Below the pieces are notes generated by a model. That model was not told the DNA's origin. It saw only the letters and a program-made list of their open reading frames with translations, and made no database searches. A program made the translations under genes and the position numbers. A stretch of 64,000 nucleotides of DNA from Cupriavidus sp. MP-37 (GTDB lineage: Bacteria > Pseudomonadota > Gammaproteobacteria > Burkholderiales > Burkholderiaceae), in the NCBI RefSeq assembly GCF_020618415.1, contig NZ_CP085344.1:2813001-2877000 (forward strand), in the 5' to 3' direction. Shown here piece after piece: positions 28,918 to 39,932 of the stretch; the first letter of the stretch is position 1; each line of letters begins with the position of its first letter.

Positions 28918-30015
28918 TCAGCTGTCTTCCTTGCCGTCCACTCCGAACCAGGGCAACGCCTCTTGCGGCGTCAGGATGCCGGCCGGCTCGGCCATGGTGT
29001 AGCCGGGCAGCGCCTCGATGCGCCGGGCAAATGCGGGATCGGCCAGCAAAGCCAGCAGCCCGGCCATCCACCCGGCGGTCTGGTCGTTCTTGCGCAGCGC
29101 CAGGTAGTAGGCCTCGCGCGTGAGCGGCACGAACGCCAGCCCATGGGCCTCGGCGTTCATGCGCAGCCCGAACCCGGCCTGGGCCCGGCCGCCATGCACG
29201 GCTTCCGCCACTTTTTCGTTGCTGAACTCGGTTTCGTCGTAGCCTGCGATCTGGTCCGGATACAAGCCCTCGGCGGCCAGCAGCTGGTCGAACAGCATGC
29301 GCGTGCCCGAACTGCGCTGCCGGTTGACGAAGCGCGCCTGGCTGCGCGCCAGGCCGCGCAGGTCGTGCACCTCGCGCGCCAGCTCCGGCGCCAGGATCAG
29401 CCCCTGCTCGCGCCACGCCAGCCGCAGCAGCCGCACCGCGCCCGGCCGCAGCCACTTGCGCAAGGTCACATGCGCGACCGAGCCCGCGGTCTGCACCGGC
29501 GAGACATAGAACCCGGCCAGCTCCGACTGGCGCTCCTGCAGGCAGATCAGCCCCTCGACGCTGCCGCAGAACACCGTGTCCAGCTGCAGCGGGCTCCTGG
29601 CCGCGCCCAGCGCGGCGGCCAGCACCTCCACCGCCGGATCATGGCTGCCGGTGAAATGCACGCACGACTGCGGCTGCTGGGCATCGTCCAGGTCCGCGAT
29701 GAACTCGGCCATGGCCCGCTGCACCGCCGGTTCGATCGACTCGCGCAGGCGCAGCTCGGCGCGCAGCAGGCGCTCGCCGAAGCGTGTCAGCGAGGCGCCG
29801 CGCCCGCGCTCCATATCCAGCATGCTGCGCCCGAGCATCTCTTCCCACGAGCGCATCACGCCCCAGGCGTGGCGGTACGACAGCCCGATCTCGCGCGCGG
29901 CGCGGTGCAGCGATCCGGTTTCGCGCACGGCCTTGAGCAGCTGGAACACCTTGGCATTGGCGCGCGGATTGTCGTCGGGGGCCACCACCGGAAACAGGTC
30001 GAAGCGGAAGGTCAT
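28918..30015 (-). CDS. ModE-like HTH regulator with periplasmic-binding-like ligand domain
   Basis: A 365-residue regulator. Residues about 20-85 form a LysR/ModE-type winged helix (AKVFQLLKAVRETGSLHRAAREIGLSYRHAWGVMRSWEEML; the AARxIGLSYRHAW helix is the ModE hallmark). The remainder (about residues 110-340) is a substrate-binding-protein-like domain, with FTGSHDPAVEVLAAAL, FYVSPVQTAGSVAHVTLRKWLRPG and FVNRQRSSGTRMLFDQLL. It is divergent from a tungstate-binding protein gene, with a palindrome between them, so it probably senses tungstate or molybdate, or a cofactor-related ligand. Effector unproven. Confidence 0.85.
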   Translation of the reverse strand: MTFRFDLFPVVAPDDNPRANAKVFQLLKAVRETGSLHRAAREIGLSYRHAWGVMRSWEEMLGRSMLDMERGRGASLTRFGERLLRAELRLRESIEPAVQRAMAEFIADLDDAQQPQSCVHFTGSHDPAVEVLAAALGAARSPLQLDTVFCGSVEGLICLQERQSELAGFYVSPVQTAGSVAHVTLRKWLRPGAVRLLRLAWREQGLILAPELAREVHDLRGLARSQARFVNRQRSSGTRMLFDQLLAAEGLYPDQIAGYDETEFSNEKVAEAVHGGRAQAGFGLRMNAEAHGLAFVPLTREAYYLALRKNDQTAGWMAGLLALLADPAFARRIEALPGYTMAEPAGILTPQEALPWFGVDGKEDS

Positions 30016-30121
30016 AGGTTCTCCGCTACATATTTACTTGCCGATCTCGGCTGCACCACAATGAATACCCCATTCTTATGTTGTTTTGCCGCATTCTCAC
30101 TGAGATCCCATGGCAAAATCA

Positions 30122-30143
30122 ATTATGTCGACAAAAACATAAT
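30122..30143. promoter_or_regulatory. Palindromic operator between regulator and tupA
   Basis: Perfect inverted repeat ATTATGT (30122-30128) and ACATAAT (30137-30143) with an 8-bp spacer, 17 bases before the tupA start and just ahead of its ribosome site. The AT-rich half-sites separated by 7-8 bp resemble ModE boxes. Further CTTATGTTGTT sequence at about 30074 may be a half-site. Confidence 0.6.
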
Positions 30144-30159
30144 ATCGAGGAGATCCGAT

Positions 30160-30981
30160 ATGTCCCGCCGCGCCCAGGCCTTGCGCCGCCTCGCCGGATC
30201 GCTACTCAGCATCGCCCTGCTGCCGGCGGCGCATGCCGGCGCGATCAGGCTGGCCACCACCACCAGCACCGAGAACTCGGGCCTGCTCAAGCACCTGCTG
30301 CCGCGTTTCGAAAAAAGCTCGGGCGTCACCGTGAAGGTGATCGCGGTGGGCTCGGGCAAGGCCATGAAGATGGGCGAGATGGGCGACGTCGACGTGCTGC
30401 TGGTGCACGCGCGCAAGCTCGAAGACGCCTTCGTCGCCGCCGGCTACGGCGTGAACCGGCGCGACGTGATGTACAACGATTTCATCGTGGTCGGGCCCGC
30501 CAGCGACCCGGCTGGCATTAAAGGCGGCAAGGATGTGCTGGCGGGCTTGCGCAAGCTGGCTGCCAGCGGCAGCAAGTTCATCTCGCGCGGCGACAATTCC
30601 GGCACCGACGTGATGGAGCGGGATTACTGGAAGCAACTCGGCATCCAGCCCAAGGGCCAGCCGTGGTACATCAACGCCGGCTTGGGCATGGGCGAAGTGC
30701 TGACCATGGCGGCGCAGATGCCCGCCTATACCTTGTCGGACCGCGCCACCTACGGCGCCTACCGGGCGAAAACCGGCCTGGCGATCGCCATCGAAGGCGA
30801 CCCGAAGATGTTCAATCCGTACGGCATCATCGCGGTCAACCCGGCCAGGCATCCGGGCATCAACTACAAGGATGCAATGAAGCTGGTCGAGTGGATCACG
30901 TCGCGGGAAGGACAGGACGCGATTGCGGGGTTCAAGGTGGGAGGGGAGCAGCTGTTTTTTCCCACCTCTCACTCCAAGTAG
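30160..30981 (+). CDS. tupA: Tungstate-binding periplasmic protein
   Basis: A 273-residue protein with a signal peptide ending near AHAGAIRLA. The motif ATTTSTENSGLLKHLLPRFEKSSG is the hallmark of TupA, which binds tungstate with high selectivity over molybdate; it is followed by VGSGKAMKMGEMGDVDVLLVHA, YNDFIVVGP, FISRGDNSGTDVMERDYW and FNPYGIIAVNP. A GAGGAG ribosome site precedes the ATG. The usual partners tupB (permease) and tupC (ATPase) are absent: the next gene, 31 bp on, is an oppositely directed LysR regulator. The molybdo-enzyme genes xdhABC are close. Confidence 0.9.
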   Translation: MSRRAQALRRLAGSLLSIALLPAAHAGAIRLATTTSTENSGLLKHLLPRFEKSSGVTVKVIAVGSGKAMKMGEMGDVDVLLVHARKLEDAFVAAGYGVNRRDVMYNDFIVVGPASDPAGIKGGKDVLAGLRKLAASGSKFISRGDNSGTDVMERDYWKQLGIQPKGQPWYINAGLGMGEVLTMAAQMPAYTLSDRATYGAYRAKTGLAIAIEGDPKMFNPYGIIAVNPARHPGINYKDAMKLVEWITSREGQDAIAGFKVGGEQLFFPTSHSK

Positions 30982-31012
30982 CCCGGCCGCGTCCGTGCCG
31001 CCTTAGCCCGCC

Positions 31013-31960
31013 TTAGCCCGCCTCCGCCTCCAGCCGCGGCAACTGCGGCAGATCCGCTGCCACCTCCGCAATCATGCGCCGGATCCACATCACGTCCGGC
31101 GCGGCATGGCAGCGTTCGTGCCACAGCTGGTAGAAGCGCATGCGCGGGAACGACACCGGCGACGGCACCATGCGGATCGGCAGGTATTGCGCGTAGTGCG
31201 CGGCAAATTGCCGGCCGGTGGTGAAGACCATGTCGGTCTTCATCAGCACATACGGCACCAGTCCGAAATACGGCAGCGTGACCTGGATATTGCGCTTGTA
31301 GCCCTGCTCGGCAAGCGCCTGGTCGATCATGCTGCGCTGCATCGATGCATAGGGCGCGGGCGCCAGGTGCGGCATTTCCAGGTAATGCTTGAGCGTCAGG
31401 CCCTTGCGCGCCAGCGGGTGCTGGGCGCCCAGCATGCACACCACCTCGTCGTCGAACAGCGGCGAGATATGCAGGTGCTCGGGCGGCGACAGCCAGTTGC
31501 CGACCACGATATCGAGCTGCCCTTGCTCGAGGTCGTCGAGGAAGTCCGACGACGACGTCATCGGATGCACGAACAGCTTGGCGCCCGGCGCCAGCCGGCG
31601 CACGCGCTCGACGATATTGGGCAGGAAGAAGGCGTCCAGGTAGTCGGGGGCGCCGAGGTGGAAGGTGCGCGTGGTGGTGGCCGGGTCGAACTGCTGCGGC
31701 GGGCGCGCGATGCGGTCCATCGCCGCCAGGCTCTGCTCGGCCAGCGCCAGCAGTTCGCGGCCGCGCTCGGTGGGCACCATGCCGTTTTTGCCCCGCACCA
31801 AAATGGCGTCGCCGGTGATCTCGCGCAGGCGCTTCAGGGTATTGCTGATGGCGGGCTGCGACTGGCCCAGACGCACGGCGGTGCGGGTCACGCTCTGCTC
31901 GGTGAGCAGGGTATGGAGCACCCGCAGCAAATAGGTATCGAGATGGTCGCGTCCGTGCAT
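31013..31960 (-). CDS. LysR family regulator, probably of the xdh/purine genes
   Basis: A 315-residue LysR protein. The winged helix-turn-helix is at residues 5-65 (YLLRVLHTLLTEQSVTRTAVRLGQSQPAISNTLKRLREITGD, seen as VTRTAVRLGQSQPAISNTLKRL). The C-terminal effector domain has FHLGAPDYLDAFFLPNIVERV and DIVVGNWLSPPEHLHI. It is transcribed divergently from xdhA across a 229-bp spacer, the typical setting of a LysR activator controlling the neighbour. The effector (for example urate or xanthine) is inferred from context only. The start at 31960 was chosen from the family; in-frame codons upstream give unconserved sequence. Confidence 0.88.
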   Translation of the reverse strand: MHGRDHLDTYLLRVLHTLLTEQSVTRTAVRLGQSQPAISNTLKRLREITGDAILVRGKNGMVPTERGRELLALAEQSLAAMDRIARPPQQFDPATTTRTFHLGAPDYLDAFFLPNIVERVRRLAPGAKLFVHPMTSSSDFLDDLEQGQLDIVVGNWLSPPEHLHISPLFDDEVVCMLGAQHPLARKGLTLKHYLEMPHLAPAPYASMQRSMIDQALAEQGYKRNIQVTLPYFGLVPYVLMKTDMVFTTGRQFAAHYAQYLPIRMVPSPVSFPRMRFYQLWHERCHAAPDVMWIRRMIAEVAADLPQLPRLEAEAG

Positions 31961-32189
31961 GGCGATGGCGGCCCTCCGGCGGGGCCGGATGGGTGGCGTG
32001 GGGGATGGGAACGGCGCATAGTGTATGACAGGCACCCCACAATCGGTCAAATCACCCTCCCCCGAGGGGCGCCGCCCGGTGCGGCGGCGCATGTCCGCGG
32101 TGCCCGCTGATGGGGCATATCACCTGGGCCGAATATTGCTGGAAAGGCCTGGGTGCTATGTTTCCGCCATCACCAAGAGAGAGAAGACC

Positions 32190-33692
<1,503 letters not shown>

Positions 33693-33718
33693 GCCGGAGA
33701 ACAAGGAACGAAATCGGC

Positions 33719-36079
33719 ATGAACAAGCAAACCGAACCCTTCCTGCTCGACGCCGCCGCCGAACAGGTTCCGCAGGTCGGCATCTCGCGCCCGCACGAAT
33801 CCGCCCACCTGCACGTGGCCGGCACCGCCACCTACACCGACGACATCCCCGAGCTGGCCGGCACGCTGCACGCCGCGCTCGGCATGAGCGCCCGCGCGCA
33901 CGCGCGCATCCGCTCCATCTCGCTCGACAAGGTACGCGCCGCGCCGGGGGTGGTCGACGTGCTGACGGTGGACGACATCCCCGGCACCAATGACTGCGGC
34001 CCGATCATCCATGACGACCCGATCCTGGCGCGCGACGTGGTGCAGTTCGTCGGCCAGCCGGTCTTTATCGTCGTGGCGACCTCGCATGACGCCGCCCGCC
34101 GCGCCGCCCGCCTCGGCGTGATCGACTATGAAGACCTGCCGCCGGTGCTGTCGCCGCAGGCCGCGCACGAGGCCGGCAGCTATGTGCTGCCGCCGATGCA
34201 CCTGACGCGCGGCGAGCCCGCCGCGCGCATTGCCGGCGCGACCCACCAGGACAGCGGCACGATCCACCTGGGCGGCCAGGAGCAGTTCTACCTCGAAGGC
34301 CAGATCTCGTACGCCGCGCCGCGCGAGAATGACGGCATGCACGTGTGGTGCTCGACCCAGCACCCGACCGAAATGCAGCACGCGGTCGCGCACATGCTGG
34401 GCTGGCATGCGCACCAGGTGCTGGTCGAATGCCGCCGCATGGGCGGCGGCTTCGGCGGCAAGGAATCGCAGTCGGCGCTGTTTGCCTGCTGCGCCGCGCT
34501 GGCGGCGTGGAAGCTGATGTGCCCGGTCAAGCTGCGCCCGGACCGCGACGACGACATGATGATCACCGGCAAGCGCCATGACTTCGTGTTCGACTACAGC
34601 GTCGGCCATGACGACGAAGGCCATATCGAAGGCGTGAAGGTGCAGATGGTGTCGCGCGCCGGCTTCTCGGCCGACCTGTCGGGCCCGGTGATGACCCGCG
34701 CCATCTGCCACTTCGACAACGCCTACTGGCTGCCGAACGTGCAGATCGACGGCTACTGCGGCAAGACCAACACGCAGAGCAATACCGCTTTCCGCGGCTT
34801 CGGCGGCCCGCAGGGCGCGTTCGCGGTCGAGTACATCCTCGACAACATCGCCCGCACGGTCGGCAAGGATTCGCTCGACGTGCGCCGCGCCAACTTCTAC
34901 GGCAAGTGCGAGAACAACGTCACCCCCTACGGCCAGACCGTCGAAGACAACGTCATCCACGAGCTGATCGACGAGCTGGTGGCCAGCAGCGAATACCGCG
35001 CCCGCCGCGAGGCCACGCGCGCGTTCAATGCCACCAGCCCGGTGCTGAAGAAGGGCATCGCCATCACCCCGGTGAAGTTCGGCATCTCGTTCAACGTGGC
35101 CCACTTCAACCAGGCCGGCGCGCTGGTGCACGTCTACAACGACGGCTCGGTGCTGGTGAACCATGGCGGCACCGAAATGGGCCAGGGCCTGAACACCAAG
35201 GTGGCGATGGTGGTGGCGCACGAGCTCGGCATCCGCATGGAACGCGTGCGCGTGACCGCGACCGATACCAGCAAGGTGGCCAACACCTCGGCCACCGCGG
35301 CCTCGACCGGCGCCGACCTGAACGGCAAGGCGGCGCAGGACGCCGCCCGCCAGATCCGCGAGCGCCTGGCCGCGTTTGCCGCGCGCAAGGCCGGCGTGGA
35401 ACCGTCGGAAGTGCGCTTCAACGATGACCTGGTCAGCGCCGGCGAACTGCGCCTGTCGTTCGGCGAGCTGGCGCGCGAAGCCTACGTGGCGCGCGTGCAG
35501 CTGTGGTCCGACGGCTTCTACACCACGCCCAAGCTGCACTGGGACCAGAAGACGCTGCAGGGCCGCCCGTTCTACTACTTCGCCTACGGCGCCGCGTGCT
35601 CCGAGGTGCTGGTCGACACCCTCACCGGCGAATGGAAGCTGCTGCGCGCCGACGCGCTGCACGACGCCGGCCGCTCGCTGAACCCGGCGATCGATATCGG
35701 CCAGGTCGAAGGCGCATTCATCCAGGGCATGGGCTGGCTGACCACTGAAGAACTGTGGTGGAACAAGGACGGCAAGCTGATGACGCACGCGCCGTCGACG
35801 TACAAGATCCCGACGGTCAATGACTGCCCGGAAGCCTTCAACGTGCGCCTGTTCCAGAACCGCAATGTCGAGGACAGCATCCACCGCTCCAAGGCCGTCG
35901 GCGAGCCGCCGCTGCTGCTGCCGTTCTCGGTGTTCTTCGCGATCCGCGACGCCGTGGCCGCGCTGGGCGACTACCGCATCAACCCGCCGCTGAAGGCCCC
36001 GGCCACCAGCGAGGCCATCCTCGACGCCGTCGAGGCCGTGCGCGCGGCGGCGGCGCAAGGGGCTGCGCAGGCAGCCTGA
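33719..36079 (+). CDS. xdhB: Xanthine dehydrogenase large subunit (molybdopterin-binding)
   Basis: A 786-residue catalytic subunit that hydroxylates hypoxanthine to xanthine and xanthine to urate. Molybdenum-cofactor motifs are GGQEQFYLEGQISYA, the RRMGGGFGGKESQ loop, NTAFRGFGGPQGAFAVEY, GGTEMGQGLNTKVAMVVAHELG and the catalytic glutamate in SKAVGEPPLLLPFSVFFAIRDAV. Length and motif order match the bacterial XdhB family. An AAGGA site precedes the ATG. The spacing to xdhC (164 bp) is larger but contains no gene. Confidence 0.96.
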   Translation: MNKQTEPFLLDAAAEQVPQVGISRPHESAHLHVAGTATYTDDIPELAGTLHAALGMSARAHARIRSISLDKVRAAPGVVDVLTVDDIPGTNDCGPIIHDDPILARDVVQFVGQPVFIVVATSHDAARRAARLGVIDYEDLPPVLSPQAAHEAGSYVLPPMHLTRGEPAARIAGATHQDSGTIHLGGQEQFYLEGQISYAAPRENDGMHVWCSTQHPTEMQHAVAHMLGWHAHQVLVECRRMGGGFGGKESQSALFACCAALAAWKLMCPVKLRPDRDDDMMITGKRHDFVFDYSVGHDDEGHIEGVKVQMVSRAGFSADLSGPVMTRAICHFDNAYWLPNVQIDGYCGKTNTQSNTAFRGFGGPQGAFAVEYILDNIARTVGKDSLDVRRANFYGKCENNVTPYGQTVEDNVIHELIDELVASSEYRARREATRAFNATSPVLKKGIAITPVKFGISFNVAHFNQAGALVHVYNDGSVLVNHGGTEMGQGLNTKVAMVVAHELGIRMERVRVTATDTSKVANTSATAASTGADLNGKAAQDAARQIRERLAAFAARKAGVEPSEVRFNDDLVSAGELRLSFGELAREAYVARVQLWSDGFYTTPKLHWDQKTLQGRPFYYFAYGAACSEVLVDTLTGEWKLLRADALHDAGRSLNPAIDIGQVEGAFIQGMGWLTTEELWWNKDGKLMTHAPSTYKIPTVNDCPEAFNVRLFQNRNVEDSIHRSKAVGEPPLLLPFSVFFAIRDAVAALGDYRINPPLKAPATSEAILDAVEAVRAAAAQGAAQAA

Positions 36080-36243
36080 ACGGTGGCAAGGAAGCGCGCG
36101 CCTGCGGGCGCCCCGGACTTTCCCCCCTCGACTGCGTTGACAGGCGAGGGGCCGGTGGCAGAAGCAGGTGCGCGCCACCACCGGCACCACCATTAGCGCC
36201 ACAGCAACACCAGTCAACCCCCGCATCTCCCGAGGCCCCGACC

Positions 36244-37233
36244 ATGCAGGACGCACCGCTCAAACCCTTCCGCTTCGCCGACGCCGCCCGCATGGTGCGC
36301 GCCGGCGTGCCGGTGGCGATGGTCACCATCGTCGAGGTCAAGGGCTCGGCGCCGCGCGAGGCCGGCATCCGCATGCTGGTCAGCGCCGACGACCTGGTCG
36401 GCACCATCGGCGGTGGTCACCTGGAGTGGCGCGGCATGGATATCGCCCGCGAGATGCTGGTGCGCGGCGAGCCACGCCGGATCGAGCGCATTCCCCTGGG
36501 TCCGGCGCTGGGACAGTGCTGTGGCGGCGTGGTGCAGCTGGCGTTCGAGGTGCTTGGCGAAGCCGACCTGGCGTGGCTGGATGCCGTGGAGCGGAAGTTC
36601 GCGGCCCACTGCTCGCTGCAGCGGCACGTTCCAGCGCACGGCGCGGTCACGTTTGCCGACAGCCGCGCCGTGCTCCCCGGCGTGGACCTGCAGCCCGACG
36701 GCAGCTGGACCGACACGCTGGTGCCCGACACCATGCATGTGGTGCTGTTCGGCGCCGGCCATGTCGGCCATGCGCTGGTCAAGGTGCTGGCCACGCTGCC
36801 GTGCCGCGTGCACTGGGTCGACGAGCGCGACACGCTGTTCCCCGGCGGCCTGCCCGACAATGTCGAGGCCGAGGCCAGCGACACGCCCGAGGCCGTGGTC
36901 GCGCAGGCGCCGGCGGGCAGCTACTTCCTGGTGATGACGCACAGCCATGCGCTCGACCAGACCCTGTGCGAGGAAATCCTCAAGCGCACCGATTTCGCCT
37001 ACTTCGGCCTGATCGGCTCCAAGACCAAGCGCGCGCGCTTTGAACACCGCATGGCCGAGCACGGCATCGACCCGGCCCGGTTTGCGGAAATGACATGCCC
37101 CATGGGGGTTCCCGGGATCACCGACAAGGCTCCGGCTATGATTGCGGTTGCCATCGTCGCCCAGCTGCTCCAGGTCCGCGAACAGCGCCTTGCCGCGCTG
37201 CGTGCGGGCCGCACGGAGGCGGTGCATCCCTGA
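36244..37233 (+). CDS. xdhC: Xanthine dehydrogenase accessory protein XdhC
   Basis: A chaperone that binds molybdenum cofactor, promotes its sulphuration and inserts it into XdhB. The 329-residue protein has the N-terminal XdhC domain (AMVTIVEVKGSAPREAGIRMLVS, TIGGGHLEW, GPALGQCCGGVVQLAFE with the conserved cysteine pair) and a C-terminal Rossmann domain (VVLFGAGHVGHALVKVLATL, FAYFGLIGSKTKRARFEHR). It is the third gene of the xdh set. Confidence 0.95.
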   Translation: MQDAPLKPFRFADAARMVRAGVPVAMVTIVEVKGSAPREAGIRMLVSADDLVGTIGGGHLEWRGMDIAREMLVRGEPRRIERIPLGPALGQCCGGVVQLAFEVLGEADLAWLDAVERKFAAHCSLQRHVPAHGAVTFADSRAVLPGVDLQPDGSWTDTLVPDTMHVVLFGAGHVGHALVKVLATLPCRVHWVDERDTLFPGGLPDNVEAEASDTPEAVVAQAPAGSYFLVMTHSHALDQTLCEEILKRTDFAYFGLIGSKTKRARFEHRMAEHGIDPARFAEMTCPMGVPGITDKAPAMIAVAIVAQLLQVREQRLAALRAGRTEAVHP

Positions 37234-37288
37234 ACCCGTGCCGCCGGCATTGCCGGCCGGCACAGAAAAGCCCAGAAACGAGGCCCCC

Positions 37289-38344
37289 ATGACCATCGAT
37301 GCCGCGCTCGCGGAACAGATCCGCCGCACCCCCAAGGCCGAACTGCATGTGCATATCGAAGGCACGCTCGAGCCGGAACTGATCTTCCGGCTGGCGCAGC
37401 GCAACCAGGTGGCGCTGCCCTACCCCAGCGTCGACGCGCTGCGCGCCGCCTACGCCTTCACCGACCTGCAGTCGTTCCTGGACATCTACTACGCCGGCGC
37501 CAGCGTGCTGCTGACCGAGGAAGATTTCTTCGACATGACCATGGACTACGTCAAGCGCGCCGTCGCCGACAACGTCCGCCACGCCGAGATCTTCTTCGAT
37601 CCGCAGACCCACACCGCGCGCGGCGTGCCGATCGGCGTGGTGATCGACGGCATTGCCGATGCGCTGGCCCAGGCCCGCACCGAGTACGACTTCTCGAGCA
37701 GCCTGATCCTGTGCTTCCTGCGCCATCTGTCGGAGGAAGACGCGTTCGCCACGCTGGAAGCGGCGCTGCCCTACCGCGACCGCTTCGTCGGCGTCGGGCT
37801 CGATTCGTCGGAAAAAGGCAACCCGCCCGAGAAATTCGCGCGCGTGTTCGCCCGGGCGCGCGAGCTCGGCCTGCACCTGGTGGCCCACGCGGGCGAGGAA
37901 GGCCCGGCGCAGTATGTGACCGATGCGCTCGACCTCCTGAAGGCCGAGCGCATCGACCACGGCGTGCGCGCCATCGACGATCCCGCGCTGGTCGAGCGCC
38001 TGGCGCGCGAGCGCGTGGCGCTGACGGTGTGCCCGCTGTCGAACGTCAAGCTCAAGGTCTACCCCGACCTGCGCGACCACCCGCTCAAGCGCATGCTCGA
38101 TGCGGGCGTGGCGATCACCCTGCATTCGGACGACCCGGCCTACTTCGGCGGTTATATGAATGCGAACTGGGAAGCCACCTTCGACGCGCTGCCGCTGGAC
38201 GCGGCCGACGCGCACAAGCTCGCCCGCAACAGTTTTGAAGCGGCCTTCCTGCCTGCCATGCAGAAGGCCGAGTTCCTGGCGGAAGTCGACCACTTCTGGT
38301 CCGCCCCGCCCAAGTCCCCGCCCGCGACGGCCCCCGCGGCCTGA
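37289..38344 (+). CDS. Adenine deaminase (adenosine-deaminase fold, ADE subtype)
   Basis: A 351-residue zinc hydrolase of the adenosine/adenine deaminase family. Metal ligands are in KAELHVHIEGTLEPELIF near the start, with HAGEEGP (catalytic helper), RIDHGVRAIDDP and LHSDDPAYFGGYM. The segment FVGVGLDSSEKGNPPEKF is the ADE-type signature; true adenosine deaminases read GIDLAGDE there. It is usually labelled adenosine deaminase, but the evidence favours adenine to hypoxanthine. The product is the substrate of the adjacent xanthine dehydrogenase. The ATG at 37289 follows xdhC by 55 bp. Confidence 0.9.
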   Translation: MTIDAALAEQIRRTPKAELHVHIEGTLEPELIFRLAQRNQVALPYPSVDALRAAYAFTDLQSFLDIYYAGASVLLTEEDFFDMTMDYVKRAVADNVRHAEIFFDPQTHTARGVPIGVVIDGIADALAQARTEYDFSSSLILCFLRHLSEEDAFATLEAALPYRDRFVGVGLDSSEKGNPPEKFARVFARARELGLHLVAHAGEEGPAQYVTDALDLLKAERIDHGVRAIDDPALVERLARERVALTVCPLSNVKLKVYPDLRDHPLKRMLDAGVAITLHSDDPAYFGGYMNANWEATFDALPLDAADAHKLARNSFEAAFLPAMQKAEFLAEVDHFWSAPPKSPPATAPAA

Positions 38345-38420
38345 GCACGGCGCACGCCAATAACCCGGCCTGCTGCTCGCACCACGCGGTGCCGCGCGGG
38401 CCGGCCACGAGAGACAAACC

Positions 38421-39743
38421 ATGACGACCCACCCCACCACTGACTCCCGTACCCGTGCCATTCGCGGCCGCGTGCTGCATTTCCTGCGCGACCCGCAATT
38501 CCATGAGGACGCGTATCAGTATTGGGACGACGGGGTGCTGATCGTCACCGACGGGCGCATCGCCGCCGCCGGCGACTACGCGCAGCTGGCGGCGCGCATC
38601 CCGGCCGGCGCCGAGGTCGTCGACCACCGCGGCAAGCTGATCGTGCCCGGCTTTATCGACACCCACGTGCACTTCCCGCAGACCGATATGATCGCGTCGC
38701 CGTCGCCGGGCCTGCTGCACTGGCTCGACACCTACACCTTCCCCGAAGAGCGCCGCTTCGCCGATCCCGACTACGCGCGCGGCGTGGCCGGCTTCTTCAC
38801 CGAGGAACTGCTGCGCAACGGCACCACCAGCGCGGTGGTCTGGAGCACGGTGCACAAGGCCTCGGCCGACGCGCTCTTCGCCGAAAGCGAGGCGCGCAAC
38901 CTGCGCATGGTCACCGGCAAGGTGATGATGGACCGCAACTGTCCCGAATTCCTGCGCGACACCGCCGAAAGCGGCGCCCGGGATTCGGCCGACCTGCTGT
39001 CGCGCTGGCATAACAAGGGACGCCTGTCGTACGCGATCACGCCGCGCTTCGCCCCGACCTCGACCGAGGCGCAGCTGGCCGCCTGCGGCGAGCTGGCGCG
39101 CGCCTATCCGGACGCCTTTATCCAGACCCACGTGGCGGAGAACCGCGACGAGGTCAAATGGGTGGCCGAGCTGTTCCCGGACGCGCGCAGCTACCTCGAC
39201 GTCTACGACCGCTACGGCCTGCTGCGCCCGGGCGCAATGTACGGCCACGCCATCTACCTGGACCAGGACGACCGCCGCCGGCTGGCCGACAGCGGCGCCG
39301 CGGTGGCGCACTGCCCGACTTCCAACCTGTTCCTGGGCAGCGGCTTCTATGACTTCCACCAGTCCGATGCCAACCGCCTGAACGTGACGCTGGCCACCGA
39401 CGTGGGCGGCGGCACCTCGTTCTCGATGTTGCGCACCATGAACGCCGCACACAAGGTGGCGCGCATGGGCGGCTACTACCTGACCGCGCTGCGCATGTTC
39501 TACCTGGCTACCCGCGCCGCGGCGGAGGCGCTGGGCTGGACCGGCCGCGTCGGCAGCTTCAGCGAAGGCTGCGAGGCCGACTTCATCGTGCTCGATCCGA
39601 AGGCCACGCCGCTGATCGCACGTCGCAGCAACCGCTCGGAAACGCTGGAAGAAGAGCTGTTCGCCTTTGCCATGCTGGGCGACGACCGCGTCATCGACAG
39701 CGTCTACGTGATGGGCGAGGCGGCAAGCGTCCCGGCCGTCTGA
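38421..39743 (+). CDS. guaD: Guanine deaminase
   Basis: Converts guanine to xanthine and ammonia (cytoplasmic amidohydrolase, zinc). At 440 residues it has the family's length. Motifs are PGFIDTHVHFPQTDMIASP (metal HxH and the guanine deaminase PQ), FFTEELLRNGTTSAVVWSTVHK, the later metal histidine in FIQTHVAENRDEV, GHAIYLDQDDRRRLADSGAAVAHCPTSNLFLGSG and TLATDVGGGTSFSML (catalytic aspartate). It lies 76 bp downstream of the adenine deaminase, so guanine and adenine both feed xanthine dehydrogenase from this locus. Confidence 0.95.
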   Translation: MTTHPTTDSRTRAIRGRVLHFLRDPQFHEDAYQYWDDGVLIVTDGRIAAAGDYAQLAARIPAGAEVVDHRGKLIVPGFIDTHVHFPQTDMIASPSPGLLHWLDTYTFPEERRFADPDYARGVAGFFTEELLRNGTTSAVVWSTVHKASADALFAESEARNLRMVTGKVMMDRNCPEFLRDTAESGARDSADLLSRWHNKGRLSYAITPRFAPTSTEAQLAACGELARAYPDAFIQTHVAENRDEVKWVAELFPDARSYLDVYDRYGLLRPGAMYGHAIYLDQDDRRRLADSGAAVAHCPTSNLFLGSGFYDFHQSDANRLNVTLATDVGGGTSFSMLRTMNAAHKVARMGGYYLTALRMFYLATRAAAEALGWTGRVGSFSEGCEADFIVLDPKATPLIARRSNRSETLEEELFAFAMLGDDRVIDSVYVMGEAASVPAV

Positions 39744-39767
39744 TCCGCCACACGCCTTCACCCCGTT

Positions 39768-39788
39768 GCCCGCCGCGCTGCGGCGGGC
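39768..39788 (+). terminator. Possible terminator after guaD
   Basis: Perfect 9-bp hairpin GCCCGCCGC/GCGGCGGGC with a 3-nt loop, 25 bases after the guaD stop, followed by ACTTCCCTTACC, which is only weakly T-rich. It may act as a terminator of the purine operon. Confidence 0.5.
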
Positions 39789-39932
39789 ACTTCCCTTACC
39801 GCTTCCGCCATCCCACCGGCTTGACGACCGTCAAGACTGCCCTCGACAAAGCCTTCTAACCTTGCGGTTCCGCCGCGGCCCGTCTGTCTTGCCGCGCACC
39901 CATACCCATCGACCGCAATCAGAAGGTTCTGC

